64,000 nt of DNA from JBFWWP01 sp050246115 (GTDB taxonomy: Bacteria; Planctomycetota; UBA8108; UBA1146; JAJFFE01), in assembly GCA_050246115.1 (NCBI GenBank), contig JBFWWP010000031.1, positions 1 to 64,000 on the forward strand. The letters run 5' to 3'. How positions within the stretch are numbered: the first letter of the stretch is position 1; every line of letters starts with the position of its first letter. Positions 9,415-17,750 of this stretch are shown one piece after another. The notes under the pieces are model-generated. The model saw only the letters and a list, made by a program, of their open reading frames with translations, had not been told where the DNA came from and ran no database searches. The position numbers were made by a program, and so were the translations under genes.

Positions 9415-10983
9415 TTACAACGCGTTGACGATCTCCTCGTTCAGGCCCGGCCAGGTACGAAGGTACTGGCGCCGCTCCTGGTGGAGGCGCTCGACGTGCT
9501 TGGCGTACTCTTCTTTTCGGCCCTGACCGTGGTACAGCTTGCGCGGATTCAGTACGCCCGCGTCCTTGGCGTCGATCCCGGGGACGCGAGCCGCAACCTC
9601 GTAGCCAAAGTCCGGGTCTCGCTCCCACTCGATCGTGCCCTCGGCAAGCGCCTTCACGATCGCGCTCGAGTGCCCGATGCGGACCTTCTCGGAACGCTCA
9701 TCGGTTGCCGGCCCGCCGACCCGACCGGTGTTCATGACATAGACCTCGAGCGGATTGCGCTCCATGAGTTCGAGGAAGCGATTGCCCTGCTGCGCGTGCA
9801 GCATGGGGAAGAACGGATTCGTACCCGGGATTCGGAGCGCCTTACCCGCCTCGTCCGCTCCCCCGGCCGCCGTACCCTGGGTCTCACCCAGCATGAAGAA
9901 CGCCGCCGCGTGCCGGGCGTCGAGCCGGCACACCGCCGGGATCACGTTCTCGTTGCGATTCAGGATGAGCAGCACCTCGGCGCGCCCCGCCTCGCGCGCG
10001 TCGAGCGCCCCATCGATATCCTCCATGCGAATGACCGCGCGCCCGTTCTGGGTGTAGCTCTCGTCGAAGAAGTCGACCTTGCCGGCCCCGTTCATGGAGA
10101 CGTTCTCCAAGTAGGACTCGCGGCAGCTGACCGCATGGTGAATGGTCGGTTCGTCCTTCACGCTCAGACCGAAGGTCTTGGCGAAGCAGCCGTTCTCGGT
10201 GGCGTAGGTCCTGCCGTTCGGCATCCACGCCACGAAGTCATCCTGGACCGGGCGCGAGTCGTTCTGCCGGGTGAAGGTCGTCGTCGTCTTGCCCGTACCC
10301 GAGAGACCGACGATCAAGAACACCCGTTGGCGGTCCCCCACCGGAATCACCTTGAGTCCCGCGTGCAGCGGCAAGCCGCCCCGGCGGTACACGAGGTCGT
10401 TCCACATGCGCAGGCCACCCTTCTTGGACTCGCCAAAGTAGTCCGAGTGTAGCACGCGGGTGACGCGCTGATCGAGATCGCACGCAATGAGCCGCTCGTC
10501 CGGGTACCCATCCGCACGCAGGTTCGGCGTGTAGATCACCGTCAACTCGGGAGTGAAGCTCGACGAGCCCGTCGGGTCCAGCGGGTAATACAGGAGCTGT
10601 TGCATGGCGGCGATGTTGGCGTTCGCCTTCTCCATGATGAGCCGCGTCGGAGTTCGAAACTCCGGGTCATTGCCGATGTAGCCATCGACGACGATCATGT
10701 CGCGCTGCCGAATGAAGTCATCCTGCATCTTCGCGACCCGGGCCGCCTCTTCGCGCGAGATGCAGGGTCCGGAGTGGCGGGTCTTGTCGTCGTCCACGAC
10801 GAACGTGGAACGTTTGGACCGCGAGAGCACGCGCGTGGTGACGTTGTAGTTGTCGAACTCGGTGAGCCGCGCTTGCGACATCTGCCCCGTCAGGGTGCGC
10901 AGGGCCTGCGCATCGGGACGAAAGATGACGGACTTCGGTTCGACGAGGAGAGCCGGGGAAGAGGAAGCGCCACGCGGAGTCAT
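9415..10983 (-). CDS. pckA: Phosphoenolpyruvate carboxykinase (ATP)
   Basis: Converts oxaloacetate and ATP to phosphoenolpyruvate, CO2 and ADP, the entry step of gluconeogenesis. The 522-residue protein matches the ATP-type family length and has the kinase P-loop GLSGTGKTTTT, an upstream RRGGLPLHAGLKVIPVG stretch, a downstream DDFVAW metal-binding motif and FFMLGETQGTAAGG. The ATG at 10983 has AAGGA upstream. It points away from the copper ATPase gene and is separated from it by 506 bp that contain a 19-bp tandem repeat. The haem genes follow 84 bp downstream in the same direction. Confidence 0.96.
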   Translation of the reverse strand: MTPRGASSSPALLVEPKSVIFRPDAQALRTLTGQMSQARLTEFDNYNVTTRVLSRSKRSTFVVDDDKTRHSGPCISREEAARVAKMQDDFIRQRDMIVVDGYIGNDPEFRTPTRLIMEKANANIAAMQQLLYYPLDPTGSSSFTPELTVIYTPNLRADGYPDERLIACDLDQRVTRVLHSDYFGESKKGGLRMWNDLVYRRGGLPLHAGLKVIPVGDRQRVFLIVGLSGTGKTTTTFTRQNDSRPVQDDFVAWMPNGRTYATENGCFAKTFGLSVKDEPTIHHAVSCRESYLENVSMNGAGKVDFFDESYTQNGRAVIRMEDIDGALDAREAGRAEVLLILNRNENVIPAVCRLDARHAAAFFMLGETQGTAAGGADEAGKALRIPGTNPFFPMLHAQQGNRFLELMERNPLEVYVMNTGRVGGPATDERSEKVRIGHSSAIVKALAEGTIEWERDPDFGYEVAARVPGIDAKDAGVLNPRKLYHGQGRKEEYAKHVERLHQERRQYLRTWPGLNEEIVNAL

Positions 10984-11489
10984 CTCTGGATCCTTTCTCG
11001 GCCGTGGTATGCTCACGCTGCCGATCTGCCCGGCCGCTCCGCTCGCGCTTCCCGCTGTTGTCGGGGGCCTACGAGGACGGTGGGGACGAGGTGCTGCACA
11101 GCTCGAAGAGGGGCAGGGTACTGCCGGGCCGCGAGGTTGGCAATGATCCGGGCCGAGCGTCGACGGACCACGGGGGCGTCGCCGGACCGTGGCGACGTCG
11201 ACGGACCGTGGCGACGTCGACGGACCGTGGCGACGTCGACGGACCGTGGCGGCGTCGACGGACGGAACTGGGCGGTGGAGCCCGCGACGGCGCATTGCCG
11301 AGTGGGCGGGGTCGGCCGGCGATCGGGGCGGGCACGGCCACCGCCCGTTGGCCGAGTTCCGCGAGGGGCCCGACCGGAGGCGATTTCCCCCGACACCGCT
11401 GCGAGACTCGAGACTACGGCCAACGGGGCGCCCCTGATGACCCGAGGCCGCGAGCAACCCGATTCGCGACCCGGCCGGAGTGACCTTTC
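10984..11489. other. 506-bp divergent region between pckA and the copper ATPase
   Basis: Holds the promoters of two divergently transcribed genes and a 19-bp tandem repeat array (listed separately). No gene is supported: open frames across it read as Arg/Ser/Thr repeats produced by the array. No recognisable promoter boxes were identified. Confidence 0.5.
11165..11259. repeat. Tandem repeat, five copies of a 19-bp unit
   Basis: Units start at 11165, 11184, 11203, 11222 and 11241, with a partial sixth at 11260. Three central units are identical, ggaccgtggcgacgtcgac; the first and fifth differ slightly. Each unit contains the palindromes GACGTC and GTCGAC. The period is not a multiple of three, so the array is unlikely to be coding. 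Its position between divergent genes would allow repeated binding of a regulator, but that is only inference. Confidence 0.95.
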
Positions 11490-13697
11490 ATGAAGCCAGA
11501 CGCCCCCGTCCCCAGCCCCGTTCGTCTTCACCTCGACGTCGGCGGTATGACGTGCGCGAGTTGCGTGCGGACCGTCGAGCGCGTGCTGCAGGATTTGCCC
11601 GGCGTGTTGGCAGTACACGTGAATCTCGCGGACGAATCTGCCGCGATCGACGTGGCTCCCGAAGCCCCGCCCGCCGCCAACTTGGTGCGCGCCCTCGAAG
11701 CGGCCGGCTACCGCGCGCACGTGTCGGCGACCGAAGCCGGGGCCGACGGCCCCTCGCGCGAAGGCGACCGCGAGGCGGGGCGACGCGTGCTCTGGGCGTT
11801 TGCGTTGAGCCTGCCGATCCCGGTACTCATGCTGCTCTCGCACCACGCTCCGGTCTCGCTCGCACTCCAGGGCGTCCTCGCCGCTTGGGTGCAGCTCGGA
11901 CCGGGCCGCCCGTTCTACGCGAACGCATACCGATCGACGCGCGCCGGCGCGCCCAGCATGGACGCACTCGTGGCGACCGGCGCGCTCGCTTCGCTGGGGT
12001 ACTCGCTCGCCGCGGCGTTGGGCGCCTTCGGCCCGGAAGCGCCGGTGTTCTTCGAGAGCGCGGCGTTCTTGGTCGCCTTCATTGCGCTCGGTCGCTGGCT
12101 CGAATCGCGGGCGCGACGTCAGGCCCGACGCGCTCTCGTCGCCCTGCTCGAACTGACGCCGCCCACCGCGCGACTCATCGGGCCGGAAGGGGAAGTGCGC
12201 GTGCCGGCGGCGGAGCTTCAGCCGGGCACGCGGGTGGCCGTGCTCCCGGGCGAACGCATCCCCGCCGACGGGGTCGTTCGCGCGGGCGCCAGTGCGGTCG
12301 ACGAGTCGGTGCTCACCGGCGAATCCCTGCCCGTCGAGAAGCGCGTCTGGGATTCGGTCGTCGGGGGATCACTCAACTGCAGCGCTCGGATCGAGCTCGA
12401 AGTCACGGCCGCCGGGCGCAACACGGTCGTCGCGGGGATCGTGCGCATGGTGCGCGAGGCACAGGCAAACCCAGCACCGATCCAGCGTCTCGCCGACCGC
12501 GTGTCGACCGTGTTCGTGCCCGCGGTGCTCGCGCTCGCCGTGTTGGTGGGACTCGCTTGGGTGTTCGTGGGCGACTCGGGGACGGCGGTCGCGCTGCGTC
12601 ACGCAACGGCCGTCGTCGTGATCGCGTGCCCGTGCGCCCTCGGCCTCGCGACACCGACCGCGATCCTCGTGGGCAGCGCCCTCGGGTTGCGCCACGGTGT
12701 CCTGGTCAAGAACGGTGCCGCGCTCGAGATGCTCGCGCAGGCACGACGCTTCGTGTTCGACAAGACCGGGACCGTGACGCGCGGAGTGTTTCGCGTGGTC
12801 GCCGTGTCGCCGCACGGGGAGGCAGGCGCGGACCAGCTCGTCGGTTTGGCGGCGAGCTTGGCCCGCACGTCGCAGCACCCGCTCGCCGCAGCGCTCGTCG
12901 ACGAAGCGCGGCGGCGCGGCGTGCGCACGCCGAGCCTGGATTCGTCCCGCGAGCACACGGGGCTCGGGCTCGAGGGAGTCGTCGACGGGCGCGTCGTCCA
13001 CGTCGGGCGCACGCGGTGGCTCGCCGAACAGGGGGTGGCGCTGCCGGAGCGAGGAACCGGAGAAGGCACGAGCACCGAAGTGGGGATCGCCGAGAGCGGG
13101 GTATTCCTCGGGTCGATCGCCCTGGAGGACGAGGTCAAGGACGAGGCCATCGAAGTGGTCCGCGCGCTGCGAGCGAGCGGCGTCGAGTGCGTACTCGCCA
13201 CCGGCGATCGCGCAGGCGTAGCGCACCTCGTCGCGCGTCGCATCGGCTTCGATCGCGTCCATGCCGAGCTGCTCCCGGGCGCCAAACGTGATGTCGTCAG
13301 ACAAGAGATGGCGGATGGCACGAGGGTGGTCATGGTGGGAGACGGAATCAACGACGCGCCCGCACTGGCCACGGCCACGGTAGGAGTCGCCCTCGGGTCA
13401 GGGACGGACGCCGCCAAAGAGACGGGCGACATCGTGCTGGTCGGCGACGACCTACGCAAACTCCTCGGCGCGCGAGCGCTCGCACGCGCCACTTTGGCGA
13501 AGGTCCACCAGAACCTCTTCTGGGCCTGCATCTACAATCTCGTGGGAATCCCCGTGGCCGCCGGCGCATTCGCGCGCTACGGCCTGACGCTGAGTCCCGA
13601 GATCGCCGGGTTGGCGATGGCGTTGTCGTCAGTGTCCGTGGTGACGAACTCGCTGCTGCTCGGTCGCCACGATCGCGAGTGGTTCGACACGCGCTGA
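11490..13697 (+). CDS. copA: Copper-translocating P-type ATPase with one heavy-metal-associated domain
   Basis: A 735-residue P1B-type ATPase that exports monovalent copper (or silver) across the inner membrane. The N-terminal metal-binding domain has GGMTCASC (Cys22 and Cys25). Transmembrane helices, the actuator loop with VDESVLTGESLPV, the intramembrane CPC (CPCALGLATPTA, near residue 380), the phosphorylation motif DKTGTV (near 424) and the hinge MVGDGINDAPALA follow in the usual order. The CPC together with C-terminal YNLVGIPVAAG and a membrane MALSSVSVV pattern fits the Cu(I) subclass. No CsoR/CueR regulator or chaperone is adjacent. Its stop lies three bases from the converging kinase gene. 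Confidence 0.96.
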   Translation: MKPDAPVPSPVRLHLDVGGMTCASCVRTVERVLQDLPGVLAVHVNLADESAAIDVAPEAPPAANLVRALEAAGYRAHVSATEAGADGPSREGDREAGRRVLWAFALSLPIPVLMLLSHHAPVSLALQGVLAAWVQLGPGRPFYANAYRSTRAGAPSMDALVATGALASLGYSLAAALGAFGPEAPVFFESAAFLVAFIALGRWLESRARRQARRALVALLELTPPTARLIGPEGEVRVPAAELQPGTRVAVLPGERIPADGVVRAGASAVDESVLTGESLPVEKRVWDSVVGGSLNCSARIELEVTAAGRNTVVAGIVRMVREAQANPAPIQRLADRVSTVFVPAVLALAVLVGLAWVFVGDSGTAVALRHATAVVVIACPCALGLATPTAILVGSALGLRHGVLVKNGAALEMLAQARRFVFDKTGTVTRGVFRVVAVSPHGEAGADQLVGLAASLARTSQHPLAAALVDEARRRGVRTPSLDSSREHTGLGLEGVVDGRVVHVGRTRWLAEQGVALPERGTGEGTSTEVGIAESGVFLGSIALEDEVKDEAIEVVRALRASGVECVLATGDRAGVAHLVARRIGFDRVHAELLPGAKRDVVRQEMADGTRVVMVGDGINDAPALATATVGVALGSGTDAAKETGDIVLVGDDLRKLLGARALARATLAKVHQNLFWACIYNLVGIPVAAGAFARYGLTLSPEIAGLAMALSSVSVVTNSLLLGRHDREWFDTR

Positions 13698-13700
13698 CCG

Positions 13701-14165
13701 CTACGGCGCGGACGAGTTCACTCCTGGATCCGCAGAGCGATCCGTACGCGGCAGCGTCACGGTGACCACGTTACGGTCGCCGACGCGTTGGTAACCGACG
13801 CGCGAGCAGGCGTGGATCACGAGCGCGAGACCGCGCCCCCCGGGGCTACTCGCGGGGACTGGCTCCGACGATCGCGTTGCTTGATACGTGAACGGATCGA
13901 ATGGCGGCGCGGTATCGACGATCGTAAGCTCGAACTCTTCTGGCGCCAAGCGCAGGGTAACGCTGACCTCGGAGTCGGTGCGGCCGCGGTAACCATGACG
14001 GATGACGTTGCCGACGAGCTCCTCGATCACGAGCCCGGCCGCGAACACCGCGCGGTTACCCACGCCGCGACTCACGAGGAACTGCTCGATACTCAGGACG
14101 AGCTGGCGCAGCGCGACCGCATCGGCACGGATGGCCTGATGGAGACTACCGGATCCCGAAGTCAC
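13701..14165 (-). CDS. RsbW-like ATP-binding anti-sigma / serine kinase
   Basis: A 154-residue HATPase_c domain protein of the RsbW/SpoIIAB type. Such proteins bind either a sigma factor or an anti-anti-sigma STAS protein, and phosphorylate the latter. The N-box is visible as GLVIEELVGNVIRHGY, the D-box region as LTIVDTAPPFDP, and the G-box as SPGGRGLALVIHAC. The start is GTG at 14165, with GAGG five bases upstream. It is the last gene of a three-gene minus-strand group with a STAS protein and a PP2C phosphatase, the classical partner-switching set. Confidence 0.9.
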   Translation of the reverse strand: MTSGSGSLHQAIRADAVALRQLVLSIEQFLVSRGVGNRAVFAAGLVIEELVGNVIRHGYRGRTDSEVSVTLRLAPEEFELTIVDTAPPFDPFTYQATRSSEPVPASSPGGRGLALVIHACSRVGYQRVGDRNVVTVTLPRTDRSADPGVNSSAP

Positions 14166-14234
14166 GACGGCCTCGGGATGGCGCGAACGGGTCGCGGTCG
14201 CGCGCCGCGCAACGGCGAACGCCGACCTCGAGGA

Positions 14235-14579
14235 TCACGTCGCGGCCTCAATGGCAGCCATCGCTTCCGCTTCGGTCGCGACCAAGGTCAGCAGCTGGTC
14301 CACGGCTGCGAGCTGCAACGTCTCGGCCACCGGTCCCGTGGCGCCGTACAAGACCATCCGACCACCGCGTCGCTTCAGCGTGCGGGCGCCGTTCACGAGC
14401 ATGCCAATCCCGAGAGACGTCACCAGGTCGACCGACGACAGATCGACGATCGCCGGCAACGCGCGCGGCGAGATCGAAGCGTAGAACTTGGTGTCGATGG
14501 CGCCGACTCCGGCCATGTCGAGACGGCCCGTCAACTTGACCTGCGTGTAATCGGCGTGGTTGTTCACGGTCATTTCCAT
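14235..14579 (-). CDS. STAS-domain anti-anti-sigma factor
   Basis: A 114-residue SpoIIAA/RsbV-like STAS protein, expected to be phosphorylated by the downstream kinase and dephosphorylated by the upstream phosphatase. It has the diagnostic segment AIVDLSSVDLVTSLGIGMLV, with a serine in the phospho-acceptor position after the aspartate-leucine pair. Two closely spaced ATG codons (14579 and 14573) are possible starts; both lie just after the phosphatase stop at 14590, so translation may be coupled. Confidence 0.9.
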   Translation of the reverse strand: MEMTVNNHADYTQVKLTGRLDMAGVGAIDTKFYASISPRALPAIVDLSSVDLVTSLGIGMLVNGARTLKRRGGRMVLYGATGPVAETLQLAAVDQLLTLVATEAEAMAAIEAAT

Positions 14580-14589
14580 AGCGGCTCGG

Positions 14590-15711
14590 TCATCCTTCGG
14601 TCGAGGTAAGTCGAAGTAAGCAGACATCGTCGCCGAACTCGGTCACACCGGTGTCGGCACGAATCGAGTCGATGACATCCCGGGGAGTCGATCGTCCCTC
14701 GCCGACGAGACCGACCAGTCGCGCGGCGAACTCAGCGTAGCAGCCCTGAGTACCGTCGGGCCGGGCGTCCTCGTAGCAACCGTCCGTGAACACGAACAAC
14801 TGGCTTCCAGGCCCGAACTCGACCTCCCCGGCTTCGTAGACGATGTCCGGCCACAGCCCGATCGGAGGCTTGCGCGTGGCGAGTTGATGCGGCGCACCCC
14901 CGGGAGTGAAGCAGAGGGCCGGCGGGTGACCAGCCGAGGCGTAGCTCAGCGTGCGTCGGCGGCGATCGAGCACTCCATACCAAATCGTGAAGTAGCGTCC
15001 ATCGTGCTGTTCGGCAGGAAGCAGCCGAGAAAGGGCGTCGAGCACCGACGCGGGCTCGGCGAACACCGCGTCGCGAAGCGTCTCCTTGGAAAGCATCTGT
15101 GTCACTGACACCGAATGCAACGCCGCGGCCACACCATGCCCGCTCACGTCGAGGACGTACACGGCGACACGCTGCGGATCGAGTTCGTGATAGCCGAACG
15201 AATCGCCGCCGAGGAGCGCCGACGGCTGATAGCACCACTGCGCAGCCCAGCCGTCGCGCGCGATCGGCTGCGGCAAGAGGGACGCGACGTACTGCGCTGC
15301 CTTCTCGAGATCGCGGATCTGCTCGAGTTGCTGGAGTTCCTCGCGATCTCGGCACTCGTGCAGGAACACCGAATCACCGACCTGGAACGACGCCCCCACC
15401 GGGAGCGGGGTTGGCTCGGTGATGCGGATGCCCGCGACAAAGGTGCCATTGGTGGAGCCGAGATCCTGCACGACGACATGGGTATCGACCCGCTTGACGC
15501 TGCAGTGGCGACTCGAGACACAGGGGTCCGCAACACGGACATCGGCCGTGGACGTGCGTCCAATCACCAACTCCGCGGTGCCAACTTCGGCCCGCACGGG
15601 GACCGCGCTCGTCGAGGCGGCGCCTCCCCCCGAGACAATGAAATGTACCCACTGCCGGTCCGAAGGACGGGGCACGTGGCTCTCGAGTACAAAGGTGCCT
15701 CGGTCGCTCAT
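14590..15711 (-). CDS. FHA-domain PP2C (SpoIIE/RsbU-type) phosphatase
   Basis: A 373-residue cytoplasmic protein with an N-terminal forkhead-associated domain and a C-terminal SpoIIE-type PP2C domain. FHA signatures are VIGRTSTADVRV, SSRHCSV and DLGSTNGTFV, which bind phosphothreonine peptides. PP2C metal-site signatures are LLGGDSFGYHEL, VLDVSGHGVAAAL, YASAGHPPALC, FTDGCYED and FGDDVCLL. A short coiled segment links the domains. Probable role: dephosphorylate the STAS partner encoded immediately downstream, so that an FHA-read phosphorylation signal would feed sigma-factor release. The ATG at 15711 has GGAG eight bases upstream. Confidence 0.93.
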   Translation of the reverse strand: MSDRGTFVLESHVPRPSDRQWVHFIVSGGGAASTSAVPVRAEVGTAELVIGRTSTADVRVADPCVSSRHCSVKRVDTHVVVQDLGSTNGTFVAGIRITEPTPLPVGASFQVGDSVFLHECRDREELQQLEQIRDLEKAAQYVASLLPQPIARDGWAAQWCYQPSALLGGDSFGYHELDPQRVAVYVLDVSGHGVAAALHSVSVTQMLSKETLRDAVFAEPASVLDALSRLLPAEQHDGRYFTIWYGVLDRRRRTLSYASAGHPPALCFTPGGAPHQLATRKPPIGLWPDIVYEAGEVEFGPGSQLFVFTDGCYEDARPDGTQGCYAEFAARLVGLVGEGRSTPRDVIDSIRADTGVTEFGDDVCLLRLTSTEG

Positions 15712-15987
15712 GACGGGTTCTCCATGCCGTGAAACGAGGCTCGGATTCGTTGCCCCCCGGCAGCCTCGAACCCTGGATGCTGCCAGCTGACCGCACGGGA
15801 TTCAAGCCTCACGGACGGTGGCGAGCTCCAGCGCCTGCCGTCCGCGCCAACCTTCCTTCCTGGCGCGTTCTCTCGTGCACTCGCGGGCGCCTTCGGCCTT
15901 CCGGTTTCGCCACGACTCGCGCATCATGCTGGTGCGCCAACTCCACGCACACGAACGCGTTGTCACCAACTGGGAAGCTGCTGCTCC
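15712..15987. other. Divergent intergenic region with an inverted repeat
   Basis: No gene is supported. A 7-bp inverted repeat, CGAGGCT at 15735-15741 and AGCCTCG at 15762-15768, lies just upstream of the phosphatase start. It does not match any riboswitch that I can recognise, including the S-adenosylmethionine types that might be expected before the sulfur-metabolism gene at 15988. Confidence 0.4.
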
Positions 15988-17145
15988 ATGACCCGAGCCC
16001 ACGGAATGCGCACTCGAGCCGTCCACGCCGGTGAACCACGCCCGCTGGTGGACGGAGCGATCAGCCTGCCGATCTTCCAGACCTCCACGTACCTTCTGGG
16101 AGACTCGGAGGACTATCACGACATTCGGTACATGCGCCTCAACAACTCGCCGAACCATGTGGCGCTGGGCGAAAAGCTCGCAGCCCTCGAGGGCACCGAA
16201 GCCGCGGTGGTGGCGGCTTCGGGGATGGCGGCGATCAGCACCGCGCTGTTCTCGGTGCTTCCGGACGGGTCGCACCTGCTGGCACAGGACAATCTCTACG
16301 GCGGCACTCTCGAGTTCCTGAAGGAGCTCGAACGCTCGCGCCGAGTGTCCACGTCATTCGTGTCGCTGGAGGAAGCCGACTCGTGGCATCGCGCACTGCG
16401 GCCCGAAACCCGCGCCTTCTACGTCGAGAGCCTGACCAACCCGCTCCTCCAAGTGGGTCGCCTAGACGAGGCCGCCTACTTCGCCCGCTCGCATGGCATC
16501 GTATCGCTCATCGACAACACCTTTCCGAGCCCGGTGAACTTCCGACCCGCGGAGATGGGTTTCGACCTCGTGCTCCACAGCGCCACCAAGTACCTGAACG
16601 GCCACTCCGACGTCGTGGCCGGCGTGGTGGCGGGGTCGGCCGCACGCGTGAAGGATGTCCTCCACTTGCTGAACATCCTCGGCGGCACGCTCGATACTCA
16701 CGCATGCTTCCTGCTCCACCGAGGGCTCAAGACCCTGCCGATCCGCGTCCGTGCCCAAAGCGAGACTGCGCTGGCCGTCGCGCACTTCCTGGCGCAGTCG
16801 CCGGCGGTCGAACGCGTCTACTACCCCGGCCTCGAAGCAGACCCTTCCTACGCCCGCGCGCGCGCCTGGTTCGCGGCCGCGGGCGGCATGGTCAGCTTCC
16901 TCCCTCGCGGCGGGCGCCAGGCCGCCGACGCCATCCTCGCGCGCTTCGAGCTACCGATGGTCGCCCCCAGCCTGGGCGGCACCGAGACCCTGGTGATTCG
17001 CCCCGCATCGAGTTCGCACGCGGCGCTCGGCCCCGAGGGGCGCAAGAAGATGGGCATCGAGGAGGGACTGATCCGCGTCTCGGTCGGCCTCGAAGACGTG
17101 GAGGATCTGCTCGCAGACTTCGAGCAGGCGCTGCGGGGTCAGTAG
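15988..17145 (+). CDS. Cys/Met-metabolism PLP enzyme (cystathionine gamma-synthase / gamma-lyase family)
   Basis: A 385-residue fold-type I PLP enzyme of the trans-sulfuration family. Key pieces are TRAVHAGEP at the N-terminus, AVVAASGMAAIS, the cofactor-binding YGGTLEF and LIDNTFPSPVN stretch, and the Schiff-base lysine Lys201 in HSATKYLNGHSDVVAG. SLGGTETLVIRPASSSHA and LIRVSVGLEDVEDL form the C-terminal substrate domain. It may act as cystathionine gamma-synthase, gamma- or beta-lyase or methionine gamma-lyase; sequence alone does not separate these. The ATG at 15988 has GGGAAG upstream; an ATG six codons later is an alternative. Confidence 0.9.
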   Translation: MTRAHGMRTRAVHAGEPRPLVDGAISLPIFQTSTYLLGDSEDYHDIRYMRLNNSPNHVALGEKLAALEGTEAAVVAASGMAAISTALFSVLPDGSHLLAQDNLYGGTLEFLKELERSRRVSTSFVSLEEADSWHRALRPETRAFYVESLTNPLLQVGRLDEAAYFARSHGIVSLIDNTFPSPVNFRPAEMGFDLVLHSATKYLNGHSDVVAGVVAGSAARVKDVLHLLNILGGTLDTHACFLLHRGLKTLPIRVRAQSETALAVAHFLAQSPAVERVYYPGLEADPSYARARAWFAAAGGMVSFLPRGGRQAADAILARFELPMVAPSLGGTETLVIRPASSSHAALGPEGRKKMGIEEGLIRVSVGLEDVEDLLADFEQALRGQ

Positions 17146-17750
17146 GCACGGCGGCGAAGGCCATCCTTCCCAAACCACGCGGCCTCTGACATCCTCTCAC
17201 CGGTCCCCCGTTGCCTCATGGAGCGAGTTCCAAGGAGTGCCTGGACCGTACATACGGAACGAGCCACCTAGTCACATTGCTTCGACGGCACAACCGAGCA
17301 GCCCGTCCTGGCCATCCACTCGTTCGCCGTTCGCAGAGTGCTCGGCTGATCGCACTTCTGTCGTCGGTACTCAGTGCAGCATTCGCGCGCCGGGTTGGCT
17401 TCATGTGCGGTCATGAAAGACGCGCTCGTTCCACTGCACGTATCGGTCGGGATGCTCGCCACTGGCTCAACCGCCCGTTCCCCCGACATCTCCGTACGCA
17501 CGGGGCGTCGCGGTGGCGATCGCGACCGGCGCCGGGCGGCCATGGCCTCCAGGCGAGCGGCCGTCCTTGGCCACATCGGTCGCGAGTCCGGGCCTCGAGC
17601 GTAGGCCGTGCCCTGCGCGAACTCGGCTCATCGCGCGGCGTCAGTCACGGCGACGGCCTCCGGCGAGACTATCCGATCATTCGGCCGGCGATCCGCCCCT
17701 TTGGCCCGCAATTCGCTTCGAGCGAGTCCGACAACCCGAAGGAGATCCGA
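17146..17750. other. 605-bp gene-free stretch before the propeller protein
   Basis: No gene, RNA or repeat was recognised. The frame of the downstream protein is open from 17211, but the added residues are Arg/Ser-rich without a domain, and the good ribosome site lies only at 17739-17744. I see no recognisable terminator after the PLP enzyme. Confidence 0.4.

Noticed and set aside
15712..15987. Possible S-adenosylmethionine or homocysteine riboswitch before the PLP enzyme
   Set aside because: Only one short inverted repeat is present, and none of the conserved core bases of the known classes could be found.
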